The notes under the pieces are model-generated. The model had not been told where the DNA came from. It saw only the letters and a program-made list of their open reading frames with translations, and did not search any database. This document shows, one piece after another, positions 9,664 through 18,569 of a DNA stretch of 64,000 bases. Origin of the DNA: Phycisphaerales bacterium (GTDB lineage: Bacteria > Planctomycetota > Phycisphaerae > UBA1845 > Fen-1342); assembly GCA_016716475.1 (NCBI GenBank), contig JADJWG010000001.1, forward strand, positions 62,001 through 126,000. The letters run 5' to 3'. Within the stretch, counting starts at the first letter, position 1. Every line of letters begins with the position of its first letter. A program made the position numbers and the translations under genes.

Positions 9664-10472
9664 TCAGCCCAGCCGCGCCAGGACTTCCTGCTCGTGCCCC
9701 TCCGGCTTGACCTGCCGGAAGACATCCTGCACCCGACCCTCGGCATCGATGATGAAGGTCGTCCGGGTGATTCCCATGTATTCGCGGCCGTACTGCTTCT
9801 TGAGCACCCAGACGCCATATTGCTCGGCGACGCCGTGCCCTTCGTCCGCGAGCAGCGGGAAAGTCAGACTGAACTTCTGGCTGAAGCGCTCGTGGCTGTT
9901 CGGCGAATCCGGTGAGATCCCGAAGACGACTGCGTTGCGGTCGGTGAAGGCCGCGAGGTGATCGCGGAAACCGCAGGCCTCGACGGTGCAGCCCGGTGTG
10001 TCGTCCTTCGGGTAGAAGTACAGCACGACGCGCTTGCCGCGGTAGTCGGAAAGCCGATGCACTGCGCCGGTACTGTCCGGCAGCGCGAAGTCCGGCGCGC
10101 TGTCCCCGGGTTGCGGGCCGCCGGCGGCTCCGGCGCGGGCGCCGGCGGAGGGGGGGACGGTGTCGGGGTGAGATCGACTTCGAGCGCCGCCGGCGGCACC
10201 GCGGGCGGCAGGGCCTGGCGTGTCCGCCGCGGTCGCTTCGGCGCCTTGGCAGCGCGCTGTGTGGTCTTCACGGACTTCACCGCAGCGCGCTTGGGGCGCA
10301 TCGGTGTGGTGGTTTTGCGCGCGGTCTTCTTCTTCGCGGCCTTCTTGACGGCCTTGATCTTCTTCGGACCCACGGCCTTTTTAGCGCGCTGCGGCGCGGC
10401 CTTCTTCGCGGCCGACTTGGTGGTCTTCTTGGCTTTCTTCGCAGTCTTCTTGGGGGCTTTCTTCTTCGCCAT
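9664..10472 (-). CDS. bcp: Thioredoxin-dependent thiol peroxidase (BCP type) with histone-H1-like N-terminal tail; apparent frameshift
   Basis: The C-terminal domain is a clear peroxiredoxin Q/BCP: GDSAPDFALPDSTGAVHRL, then YFYPKDDTPGCTVEACGF with peroxidatic Cys in TPGCT and the resolving Cys five residues on. It reduces peroxides using thioredoxin. This domain lacks a start codon at its boundary (about 10113). Immediately upstream in the neighbouring frame is an ATG at 10472 with GAGG 7 nt before it, encoding about 85 Lys/Ala-rich residues (MAKKKAPKKTAKKAKK...) then a Pro-rich linker. The frames meet at a run of seven G (10150-10156, seven C in the mRNA sense). One extra base there gives one continuous 269-residue protein. 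The total length is one base short of a multiple of three, consistent with a single deletion, a sequencing error or programmed slippage. Confidence 0.72.
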
Positions 10473-10757
10473 GTGGCTGCCTCGACAGCAGGGGGAAGTG
10501 CTGGACGCCGCGCTGCGATGCCGCGTCAACCCGGCGCGGCGGCGCGCGACCGGCCCGGATTATGCGCTGCGCACGGAGACCTGACAACGGGGCATACCCA
10601 GCCACGCACCCACACGAAAGCGGGGGTACCTGGGCGGGACCGACTCTGCCTCCGAGGGCAACTGCGCGGCGCAGCGACCGTGCCAAGTCCACCGGGACCA
10701 CCTGTCAGACACTTAACTAACTCATTGCAGGTACATGATTTGGGCGCGCACCGGCGA

Positions 10758-12482
10758 CTATACCCGAAACAGTGCGCCGAGACGCTTCCCAAGGGCCAGC
10801 GAAGCACCGAGAATCGTAACGGTCAGGATCACCATGCCCCAGACACCCAGCGCAGACGCCATTTGAAGTCCCGATTGGGGCGAGTCCGCCAAGCTGTAAA
10901 TCGCCTTCGTCATCGGGTAATCCTGCTTGTCGAATGCGAGAATCAGACTGTCCGAAACCTCCAGCATCGACCGGCTGAAAACCAGCAGTCCACCCGCAAT
11001 GAAATTGGCCGCCAACAGGGGAACCGTCACGGTCAGCATGGTGCGCAGCGGGCTCGCACCGAGATTGATCGAGGCCTCTTCCAGCGCTTCAGAGGTCTGC
11101 TCGAGGCCCGCCGCGCACGACCGCACCAGGAATGGCAACCGCCGCACTGCGTAGGCGGTGACCAGCAGGGGCATGGGGTCGTGCGTGATGGGATTCAGGA
11201 AGGCGAACGGCGAATCGCCGAGTGTCATGATGAAATAGCCGAAAGCCATCACGAGGCCCGGCACGGCCAGCGGCAGCATCGCCAGACTGTCCAGGATCAT
11301 CGTGAGCCATGACCGCCGCCGCACCACCAGGTACGCGATCACGAAGCCGAACACGATATTGATGGCCGTCGCTGCGAGCGCATAGCGGAAGCTGTTCAGC
11401 ACGCTGAGCGCCGCGGTCTGATCGCCGATCCCAGACGGATTGACGACATCACGCACGAGATTCGCGTGAAAGCGCAGCGTGAGGTGTTCCGGCGCGAGTT
11501 CAATGATCCCCGTGGCCGTGATGCTCGCCAGGACGACCGACACATGGGGCAGCACGGCAATGAAGAACACGCCGGCAAACAGCCCGGTGATCAGCAGGTT
11601 GCCGAGTCGACCCGGCCGCACCGGCGGCATCGCCACGGTGGCTTTCGCGAGCATGCCGGGCAGTGGGCGACCCAGCACGAGCTTACCCACGAGGTACAGC
11701 AGCACGCTCGCGGCAAGCATGATCACGACCAGCGCGTACGCGTCCCCTTCGGGATTCGTGGTCTGGATCTGGTGGAAGACCTGCACAGCCGTCACATTCG
11801 TGTAGCCCACCATCAACGGCGTGCCGAGTTCCGTAAAAGCCCAGATGAACACGATGGTCGAACCTGCGAAGACTCCCGGCCGCATCAATGGCAGCGTGAC
11901 CGTCCAGAAGCGCCGCCAGGAACTGGCGCCAAGGTTCCGAGCGGCTTCGTGGAGGGCCGGATCAATATTCGCAAGCGCAGCCTGCACGTTCAGGAAAGTG
12001 ATCGGGTATAGAGAGAGGGCTTCGAGTACGACACACGACCAGAAAGGATACGCGAGGAAGTCGATGTATTCGCCCGCCTCGAAGACCCCCAGCCATTGGA
12101 GGAACAGGTTGATCCCCCCGTTCCGGCTCAGGAGCCCCCGTAAACCCACCGCGCCCACGAACGGCGGCAGAATCATCGGCACCATGATGAGGCCGAGCCA
12201 CCACCGTTTGCCCCAGAAGTTGTAATTCTCGGCCAGCACGGCGAGCGGAATGGCAATCACCAGGCACAGCCCGGTCGTGCACACCGCCAGCATGAGACTG
12301 TTCCACAGCCCCTCGCGGTAGACCTCGAACTGAAAGACCCGCACGAACCAGGACACCGTCCAGGAGCCGTCCTCCGCTAGGAACCCCGCCCGTACCACCG
12401 CGAAGATCGGCGCCAGCAGCACGAGGCCGAGCAGCGCCAGCAGCGCGATCGTTACACTCGTGCTCAGACTGCGGCGCGGCAT
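10758..12482 (-). CDS. Fused ABC transporter permease, iron(III)/thiamine (FbpB/ThiP) type
   Basis: A 574-residue protein with about twelve membrane helices in two homologous halves. Each half carries the EAA loop that docks the ATPase: EAARNLGASSWRRFWTVTLPL in the first, EEASINLGASPLRTMLTVTVPL in the second. This fused two-permease arrangement is typical of ferric-iron, thiamine and 2-aminoethylphosphonate importers. The ATG at 12482 gives a normal cytoplasmic stub (MPRRSLSTS) before helix 1; longer starts add unstructured sequence. No substrate-binding protein or ATPase gene is next to it in this window, so substrate assignment is open. The adjoining genes (peroxiredoxin, hydroxyacid dehydrogenase) do not help. 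Confidence 0.85.
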   Translation of the reverse strand: MPRRSLSTSVTIALLALLGLVLLAPIFAVVRAGFLAEDGSWTVSWFVRVFQFEVYREGLWNSLMLAVCTTGLCLVIAIPLAVLAENYNFWGKRWWLGLIMVPMILPPFVGAVGLRGLLSRNGGINLFLQWLGVFEAGEYIDFLAYPFWSCVVLEALSLYPITFLNVQAALANIDPALHEAARNLGASSWRRFWTVTLPLMRPGVFAGSTIVFIWAFTELGTPLMVGYTNVTAVQVFHQIQTTNPEGDAYALVVIMLAASVLLYLVGKLVLGRPLPGMLAKATVAMPPVRPGRLGNLLITGLFAGVFFIAVLPHVSVVLASITATGIIELAPEHLTLRFHANLVRDVVNPSGIGDQTAALSVLNSFRYALAATAINIVFGFVIAYLVVRRRSWLTMILDSLAMLPLAVPGLVMAFGYFIMTLGDSPFAFLNPITHDPMPLLVTAYAVRRLPFLVRSCAAGLEQTSEALEEASINLGASPLRTMLTVTVPLLAANFIAGGLLVFSRSMLEVSDSLILAFDKQDYPMTKAIYSLADSPQSGLQMASALGVWGMVILTVTILGASLALGKRLGALFRV

Positions 12483-12706
12483 GTCGTTTTCCGTTCGGAC
12501 CCGGCGCAGCCCGCGCATCCCATGTGCCCGCGGTGCCCCGGACGGCGTGTTTTCGCGGGTCACGCGCACGGCGTCAAGGTGCGTTGCCAAAACGAACGGC
12601 GGATAGGCGAGCGCGTGGCGGCATCCGCATGGGCATGGGCAATGAATTCACTGCCACCGGGGCCAGAATTCGGTCAGCGCGGACGCCTCCCCGTGCCCTT
12701 CGGAAT

Positions 12707-13624
12707 TCACGATTCCGCCAATACTCGCACAACCTCATCCACCACCGCGCACATCCGTTCCCAGCCGCGGTGAGTCCGAGCCGCGATATGCGGGGTCACC
12801 AGGCACCGTGGATGGACCAAGAGGGCGTGCCCCGCCGGTAGCGGTTCGGGTTCCGTAACATCCAGCCCGGCACCTCCCAGTCGCCCCGAATCCAGCGAGG
12901 CAACCAAGGCCAGCGTGTCCACCACCGCCCCCCGCGCCGTATTGAGCAAGTACGCCCCCGGAAGCATCTGTTCGAGCACGGCCGCCGAAACGAGGCCCTG
13001 CGTGGCCCCCGTAAGCGGCACATGCAGCGAAACCACATCACATGCGCCCCACAATTCCTCTTTCGAGACCGCCCGCGCCGGAAAAGACAGCGGGCCGACA
13101 TCGCGGATGTCGTTGTAAAGCACCTGCGCCCCGAACCCCGTCGCACACAGGGCCGCGAACCGGGAGCCAATCCGGCCCAAGCCAACGATCCCGACCGTCA
13201 TATCGCACAGTTCACGCCCATGCGGCACCGCCCGTGCCTCGGTAAACCGTCCTGCACGGTATTCCTCCATCAACCGTCCCACCGGACGCAACAGGTTCAG
13301 CAGCAACGCAACCGCCAGCTCTGCGACCGCTTCCGTGGCCGCTGCAGGAGTATGTACGATGCGGACCCCCCGCTCCGCGGCCGCCTCGGTGTCGACGCGG
13401 TCCAATCCCACGCCGGCGATACCCACGACGCGGAGCAAGTCACCGACCTCGAGAAGGCGCCGCGTAACCGGTGTCCGCGTTCGGCCCACAAGCGCCACAC
13501 AGCCCGGCAGCAGTCGGCAGAGCTCATCCTCGCGGGGCTCCACCGCGCGCACCAACTCGCCGCTCATCGCCAGTCGTGCCTCGGCGGCCGCCGTCAGGGG
13601 CTCCGCCAGCAGGATTCGATCCAT
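12707..13624 (-). CDS. D-2-hydroxyacid dehydrogenase (phosphoglycerate dehydrogenase-like)
   Basis: A 305-residue NAD-dependent D-isomer-specific 2-hydroxyacid dehydrogenase. Landmarks: the substrate-domain VGRTRTPVTRRLL and GIAGVGLDRVD; the Rossmann motif MTVGIVGLGRIGSRFA near residue 140; DVVSLHVPLT; NTARGAVVD carrying the active-site Arg; LDVTEPEPLP with the active-site Glu; and TPHIAARTHRG with the catalytic His. It resembles SerA without the ACT regulatory domain, so it may make phosphohydroxypyruvate for serine synthesis or act on another 2-oxoacid. The ATG at 13624 has GGGAG 6 nt upstream; earlier in-frame codons read into a non-conserved leader and overlap the opposite promoter region. 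Confidence 0.88.
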   Translation of the reverse strand: MDRILLAEPLTAAAEARLAMSGELVRAVEPREDELCRLLPGCVALVGRTRTPVTRRLLEVGDLLRVVGIAGVGLDRVDTEAAAERGVRIVHTPAAATEAVAELAVALLLNLLRPVGRLMEEYRAGRFTEARAVPHGRELCDMTVGIVGLGRIGSRFAALCATGFGAQVLYNDIRDVGPLSFPARAVSKEELWGACDVVSLHVPLTGATQGLVSAAVLEQMLPGAYLLNTARGAVVDTLALVASLDSGRLGGAGLDVTEPEPLPAGHALLVHPRCLVTPHIAARTHRGWERMCAVVDEVVRVLAES

Positions 13625-13704
13625 CTGCCACTCCCGGCTGAGACACGCGGCCGCGTCCCCTATCGAAACCCGACTTCGATCCGCGCCGCGGCGGTACCAG
13701 CCCG

Positions 13705-13710
13705 TATAAT
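13705..13710 (+). promoter_or_regulatory. -10 box (TATAAT) of the pseudopilin gene
   Basis: A perfect TATAAT lies 78 nt before the pseudopilin start. There is no recognisable -35 box at 16-18 nt, so it may need an activator or an alternative sigma factor. Confidence 0.35.
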
Positions 13711-13787
13711 AGGACAAACAGGGGGTGGTGCGGCCTCCCACGAGGGAGACCGGCACGGCCGCAAACGGCCATGCTGCGGGAGTATCG

Positions 13788-14489
13788 ATGCCGGATAACC
13801 CAATGACAGCCCGCCGCACCCGGATACGGGGGTTTACCCTCATCGAGCTGCTGGTAGTCGTTTCGATCATCGCCCTGCTGATCTCGATCCTGACACCGTC
13901 GCTGTCACGGGCACGGCAACAGGCCAAAGCCACGCACTGCATGACCCGTCTGGCCGAATTCATGAAGGCCACGGTCGCCTATGGCAACGACCACCACTTT
14001 CAGCTCCCACCGGCGCACTACAACGCACGCGATTCGGCTGCTTCGGCGGTGCATGGCTGGGCCGAGGCGCTCTACGTCTCGCTTTACCAGGACAAGCACT
14101 ACTCCTTCGACGAGGATTTTCCGGTCATGCGCAACCGCGACGACCGCTATGAGCTCTGGACCTGTGCGGAGGGCATTCCCCGGGCGAACAGCTCCGGCCA
14201 CTACCGCGTCTACGAGTACAGTTGGCGGCGGGGTTCGCTCGACGCGGTGCGGGCCCGCCTCCCGTTAATCACCGATGCGAATCCGGACGTGACTTCGCCG
14301 CTCGACCAGCGCAGCAGTTGGATTGCGATGGAGCGCATCGCCGGAATCGCGGGCGAGGCGTACATCGACGAGCGCCACTACGGTGGCGCGAACTATGCCT
14401 TCAACGACGGGCATGTGATTCGCAGCACCACGCTCAAGCGTCAATTGGCCCTGGACTGGGATCTCGACCCCGCTACCACGAACCGCTGA
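13788..14489 (+). CDS. Prepilin-type N-terminal cleavage/methylation domain protein (pseudopilin-like)
   Basis: A 233-residue protein whose N-terminus RGFTLIELLVVVSIIALLISIL is the type IV prepilin/pseudopilin signal: cleavage after the glycine, methylated phenylalanine and a hydrophobic helix with the essential Glu at +5. The C-terminal half contains H-x-GGANYAFNDGHV, matching the H-x9-DG pattern at the end of the planctomycete DUF1559-like pseudopilin family. Such proteins are highly amplified in planctomycetes and are probably surface or secretion-linked, though their role is unclear. The ATG at 13788 has GGGAG (13778-13782) 5 nt upstream. It may be cotranscribed with the cysteine desulfurase that begins 15 nt after its stop. 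Confidence 0.87.
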   Translation: MPDNPMTARRTRIRGFTLIELLVVVSIIALLISILTPSLSRARQQAKATHCMTRLAEFMKATVAYGNDHHFQLPPAHYNARDSAASAVHGWAEALYVSLYQDKHYSFDEDFPVMRNRDDRYELWTCAEGIPRANSSGHYRVYEYSWRRGSLDAVRARLPLITDANPDVTSPLDQRSSWIAMERIAGIAGEAYIDERHYGGANYAFNDGHVIRSTTLKRQLALDWDLDPATTNR

Positions 14490-14504
14490 CCCGCGCAGAC
14501 CGGT

Positions 14505-15662
14505 ATGAATTCCACCCTGACGTACCTCGATAACAATGCCACCACCCGCCCGGCGCCGGCCGTGGTGGCTGCCCTGCTGCCGCTGCTGACCGAACTATGG
14601 GGCAACCCGTCCAGCGCGCATCACTTCGGCGCCCAGGTCGGAGCGCTCGTGGAGGAAGCCCGCCAGGAAGTCGCCGCGGTCTTGCACGCGCGCGAGAGCG
14701 AGATCATTTTTACCAGCGGCGGCACCGAGGCCGACAATGCTGCCCTGCGCGGCGTGCTGGCGGCCGATCCGCGCCGCCGCCACGTGGTGGTCTCCGCAGT
14801 CGAGCACCACGCCATACTCGATCTGACCGACCGCCTGGTGGACGAGGGCTGTACAGTTACGCGCGTACCCGTAGACGCGGCCGGCCGGCTCGATCTGGGT
14901 GCCCTGGAGGAAGCCCTGCGCGACGACACCGCGCTGGTCTCCATCATGCTCGTCAACAATGAGACGGGAGTCATCGTACCCGTCGCCGAAGTGTGTGCCC
15001 TGGCCCATGCGCGGCGCATCCCCGTCCACACTGACGCCGTCAACGCCCTTGGCAAAGTGCCGATCGAAGTCGAGTCCCTCGGCGTCGACCTGCTCTCTCT
15101 CAGCGGTCACAAAATCCACGGCCCGAAAGGCGTCGGCGCGCTGTACGTCCGCCGCGGCACACCCTTCCGCCCCTGGCTACTCGGCGGTTCACAGGAACGG
15201 AAGCGGCGGGGCGGCACGCTCAATGCCCCGGGGATTGTCGGTTTCGGAGTGGCCTGCCGGCTCGTTCGCACAGACGCGCCGGCGGCCTGGCCACGCCTGG
15301 CAGCGCTCCGTGACCGGTTGGAGGCCGGACTCCGGCACATCTACCCCCCCATACATCTCGCTGGGGCCGATGCCCCGCGCGTCGCCAACACCACCTGTGC
15401 GTGCTTCGCCGGGCTGCCGGCCGAAGCCCTCATTATCCTCTTGAGTGAGGCGAACATCTGCGTCTCCAGCGGCGCTGCGTGCGCCAGCGGCTCGCTTGAA
15501 CCTTCCCATGTGCTGCAGGCCATGGGCACGCCACCTGAGATTGCCCAGGGGCAGATCCGCTTCTCCCTTGGCCGCGAGAGTACGGACGACGACATTGACC
15601 GGGTCCTGGCAGTGTTGCCGGGCGTACTTGCGAAAGCGGCCACATGCAGCGCCGTGCCCTGA
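14505..15662 (+). CDS. Cysteine desulfurase (NifS/IscS family)
   Basis: A 385-residue PLP enzyme that takes sulfur from cysteine and passes it as a persulfide to Fe-S scaffolds or tRNA thiolation. YLDNNATTRP at the N-terminus, GNPSSAHHFG, TSGGTEADN (PLP phosphate contacts) and SGHKIHGPKG with the PLP lysine at about K203 are all present. The catalytic Cys is in SSGAACASGSLEPSHVL at about C326; the loop composition resembles class I (IscS/NifS) rather than SufS. A typical length is 380-400. No iscU or iscR follows. A NifU-like protein is encoded 47 kb away at 62940. It starts 15 nt after the pseudopilin gene. Confidence 0.93.
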   Translation: MNSTLTYLDNNATTRPAPAVVAALLPLLTELWGNPSSAHHFGAQVGALVEEARQEVAAVLHARESEIIFTSGGTEADNAALRGVLAADPRRRHVVVSAVEHHAILDLTDRLVDEGCTVTRVPVDAAGRLDLGALEEALRDDTALVSIMLVNNETGVIVPVAEVCALAHARRIPVHTDAVNALGKVPIEVESLGVDLLSLSGHKIHGPKGVGALYVRRGTPFRPWLLGGSQERKRRGGTLNAPGIVGFGVACRLVRTDAPAAWPRLAALRDRLEAGLRHIYPPIHLAGADAPRVANTTCACFAGLPAEALIILLSEANICVSSGAACASGSLEPSHVLQAMGTPPEIAQGQIRFSLGRESTDDDIDRVLAVLPGVLAKAATCSAVP

Positions 15663-15718
15663 CGCCGCCTTACGACAGTGGGCGAACTGCCAAGCTGCCC
15701 GCGCACCAGGAGAACTCC

Positions 15719-16231
15719 GTGACGGTCTGCCCCCTCACCTTACGTCCAGCGGCACTCCCACCGCCTCACCCCATTACGTTTCACAGCGTGGCCACGCTGG
15801 TGGTACTTCTGGCCTTGACCGTGGTCGGCTGTTCCGAACCGATGCGCGGCGGCGATCGCATCGTCTGGCGAACATTTCTGCCGCTGGAGTACGGCGATGC
15901 CCCCGGCACGGCGGTGCCCACGGAGGTGCATGAGGCCCTGCTGCGCCAGATTGTGACGCAGTTCGGCGGTTGCACGACGCGGCCCGGGGTCATTGGTTAT
16001 TGGCGTGACCCGGACACAGGTGAGCTCGTGGTGGACCGCCAAATCGAAGTCGAAGTCGTGTGCGCAGCCCGCCAGCGCAACGTCGCGGAACAACTCACCC
16101 TCGAGATCGGCCGCACTCTCAGGCAAAAAGCCGTGTACTTTGAAGTGCGCACCGCCGACGTGCAGATTATCGAAACGGTTCCGACAAGCGGCCCGGGCGC
16201 GCCTTGGTGGCCCTTCGATCGAACCGAGTAG
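15719..16231 (+). CDS. Putative lipoprotein of unknown function
   Basis: A 170-residue protein. A hydrophobic stretch VATLVVLLALTVVGCSEP ends in a lipobox-like VVGC (predicted lipid attachment at Cys), suggesting export and anchoring. The mature part has no family I recognise. It is polar with three cysteines, a repeated IEVEV/LEIGR beta-rich pattern and a C-terminal FEVRTADVQIIETVP. The GTG at 15719 is preferred over the in-frame ATG at 15644 because AGGAG (15708-15712) lies 6 nt upstream and the longer start would overlap the desulfurase. It sits between cysteine desulfurase and the PBP2/RodA pair, which may hint at an envelope role, but this is only position. Confidence 0.6.
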   Translation: MTVCPLTLRPAALPPPHPITFHSVATLVVLLALTVVGCSEPMRGGDRIVWRTFLPLEYGDAPGTAVPTEVHEALLRQIVTQFGGCTTRPGVIGYWRDPDTGELVVDRQIEVEVVCAARQRNVAEQLTLEIGRTLRQKAVYFEVRTADVQIIETVPTSGPGAPWWPFDRTE

Positions 16232-16325
16232 TTCGCTTTGCTGCGCCGCGCGGCCGGTAGCCGAACCACGCGGGTGGTCTTAGAATCCGCGCGCGAGGAG
16301 GAACTCGCCCGCGGGCTACGCGGCC

Positions 16326-18569
16326 ATGGTGCCGAGGACGGACACGGACGTCATGTTCCAGCGCAGATTGGCCTGGTTATGGGGCTTGCTTACGGCGCTT
16401 GCGCTCGCCATCGTCGTGCGCCTGGCGCAGATCCAAGTCGTGCAGGCCGAGGACTACACCGCTCTCGCCGAGCGCATCCTCACGCGTCCCGTGCGCTACA
16501 TCCATGCCTCGCGAGGATCCATCCTGGATCGCAACGGCCGCGTGTTGTTACGTGACGAACCCGCGGCGGATGTGAGCATCCATTACGCCGTGCTGGCGGG
16601 TGAACGCAGCTACCTGCAGCGCGCTGCGCAGGCCGCCCGGCGCAATGATCCGGCTCTCGCCCGCCTGGAGGTGGAACAAATCGTGGATGATTGGCTCGCC
16701 ATCGAGATTCCGCACATGTGGAATCGTCTCGCGCTGCTCAGTGGACGACCGCGCGCCGAGCTTCTCACCCGTGCTGACGAGGTGCGTGCCCGGGTCGACC
16801 GGGTGCATGATGCGGTGCGAGCCCGCTCGCCCGACGTCCGCCGGATCGCCGAACAGGATAGTCACTTGCCGATTCTGCAGGCGGTGGACAATCGTGTCGC
16901 GCTGGCCATTCGCCGGGAGCTGGAGCGTTATCCCTGGCTGGTGGTCGAGCCCTCGACGCGCCGCGTGGCGCATGCCGCCGATAGCGTGTCGCACCTCTTG
17001 GGGCGGCTCGGAGCCGCCAGTCCGGAGCGCATTGCCGATGACCCCCTGCGCGGCGACGAACTGCGCCAACTCCGCCCGGAGGACTGGTGCGGCGTCTCCG
17101 GAATTGAGCGCGTGGCGGAACTCACGCTGCGCGGCCGCCGGGGGCGCATCCTTGAAGATTACGGCCGCGACGTGCTCCAGCAGTCGCCACCGATTGCCGG
17201 GCAGGATGTCACACTCACCCTTGATCTCAACATCCAGGAATACGTGCTGGCGGCGCTCACCCGGGCTGTGGAAGGTGAACCGGGCATGGACCCGCCGGGC
17301 GGTCTGCCGCCCAGCCGCCGTTCAGGCGCCGCAGCCGTGGTGATTGAAATCGCGACACGTGAAGTCCGCGCCCTGGTAAGCTACCCCGGCTACCGGTACG
17401 GCGAGTTTGCGGAGCAATACGGCGAGCTTCTGCGGGACGCGGAGCGTGATCCGACCATGTTCCGCGCAGTGCGCGCGCAGTATCCCCCCGGTTCGATCTG
17501 CAAAGCCATCACGCTCGTGGGCGGACTGGCCGAGGGCGTGATTACGCCAGACACGCGCTTCCACTGTACGGGACACCTCCTGCCCGGGCAGCCGGACCGT
17601 TTCCGTTGCTGGATCTACCAGGTCGGGGCCGGCGGCATTACCCATGACATGGTTGACAATCCGGCCGGACAGGATGCGGTGGCCGGCATCCGCAACTCGT
17701 GCAACATCTACTTCTTCCGAGTGGGCGAGCGGCTCGGTCCGCAGCGATTGTGCAACTGGTTCGAGGAGTTCGGTCTCGGGCGCAGCACCGGAACCGGGCT
17801 GATCGAGGAGTCGGGCGGCATCGTTCCCACGGCGAGTTGGCTCGAGCGGGTCGCGGGACGCGGGCCACAGACGGCCGACGCGTGGAATTGGTCCATCGGA
17901 CAGGGCGAAGTCACAATCACCCCGCTGCAGGCCGCGAACGTCGCCGCCAGCATCGCCGCAGGATTCTGGACGCCCGTACGGTTGGCCTACGACGAGCGCG
18001 GGCAGACCTTTGGTGCGCCGGTGCAGCCGCCGCGCGTCTTCGACCGGGATAATCTGCGGGTGCTCCGCACGGGAATGTGGGAAGTCGTGAACCACACCCA
18101 GGGCACGGCCAAACCGGCACGGATGACGACGCCCGGCTGGGAGCTGTGTGGCAAGACGGGCTCGGCCCAGGTGCAGCCGCGGCCGGTGCGGTATCGGTGG
18201 ACCTTCGAGTATCCCGATGGGCGGCGCCAGGAAGTCTTTGCGCTGTTGGAGTCGGATGCCCGTGCGCTGCTCGACGATCGAAATGCGAAAGTTGTCGGCC
18301 GACACACGGCCGAGCGTTTTCCCGACCTGCTCGAAGGGGAGCGACTGCCGACGCACGCCTGGTTCATCGGCTGGGTGCAGCCCGCCGGCACACCGCGGGG
18401 GGCGCCGCCCGGCCCGGGCTCGTACGCGATCAGCGTGATCATCGAGTATGGCGGCAGTGGCGGCCGGGTCGCGGGTCCCGTCGCCAAAGAGATTGCCGAC
18501 TACCTCGTCGGGGGTGGGGGAACGCGGTTGGAAGGGAACTCGCCCCGTACCGCGGAGGCGCGTGAGTGA
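16326..18569 (+). CDS. mrdA: Penicillin-binding protein 2 (elongasome transpeptidase)
   Basis: A 747-residue class B PBP that cross-links peptidoglycan during cell elongation. One N-terminal anchor helix (about residues 12-35) leads to a dimerisation domain starting RYIHASRGSILDRNGRVLL, the conserved R-G-x-I-x-D-R-N-G element of PBP2. The transpeptidase motifs are present: SxxK as S390-I-C-K in YPPGSICK, SxN as S458-C-N, and KTG at about K610. The pairing with rodA, sharing a 4-bp overlap, supports PBP2 rather than FtsI. This matters for planctomycetes, whose possession of peptidoglycan was long disputed. An ATG at 16353 is an alternative start. The inserted segment around residues 100-190 is longer than in E. 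coli PBP2. Confidence 0.92.
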   Translation: MVPRTDTDVMFQRRLAWLWGLLTALALAIVVRLAQIQVVQAEDYTALAERILTRPVRYIHASRGSILDRNGRVLLRDEPAADVSIHYAVLAGERSYLQRAAQAARRNDPALARLEVEQIVDDWLAIEIPHMWNRLALLSGRPRAELLTRADEVRARVDRVHDAVRARSPDVRRIAEQDSHLPILQAVDNRVALAIRRELERYPWLVVEPSTRRVAHAADSVSHLLGRLGAASPERIADDPLRGDELRQLRPEDWCGVSGIERVAELTLRGRRGRILEDYGRDVLQQSPPIAGQDVTLTLDLNIQEYVLAALTRAVEGEPGMDPPGGLPPSRRSGAAAVVIEIATREVRALVSYPGYRYGEFAEQYGELLRDAERDPTMFRAVRAQYPPGSICKAITLVGGLAEGVITPDTRFHCTGHLLPGQPDRFRCWIYQVGAGGITHDMVDNPAGQDAVAGIRNSCNIYFFRVGERLGPQRLCNWFEEFGLGRSTGTGLIEESGGIVPTASWLERVAGRGPQTADAWNWSIGQGEVTITPLQAANVAASIAAGFWTPVRLAYDERGQTFGAPVQPPRVFDRDNLRVLRTGMWEVVNHTQGTAKPARMTTPGWELCGKTGSAQVQPRPVRYRWTFEYPDGRRQEVFALLESDARALLDDRNAKVVGRHTAERFPDLLEGERLPTHAWFIGWVQPAGTPRGAPPGPGSYAISVIIEYGGSGGRVAGPVAKEIADYLVGGGGTRLEGNSPRTAEARE

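Noticed and set aside
9996..11312. Long plus-strand open frame opposite pyrF/peroxiredoxin/permease
   Set aside because: Arg/Gly/His-rich translation with no family likeness. It runs antisense to the well-supported peroxiredoxin and permease genes. High-GC genomes routinely show such shadow frames.
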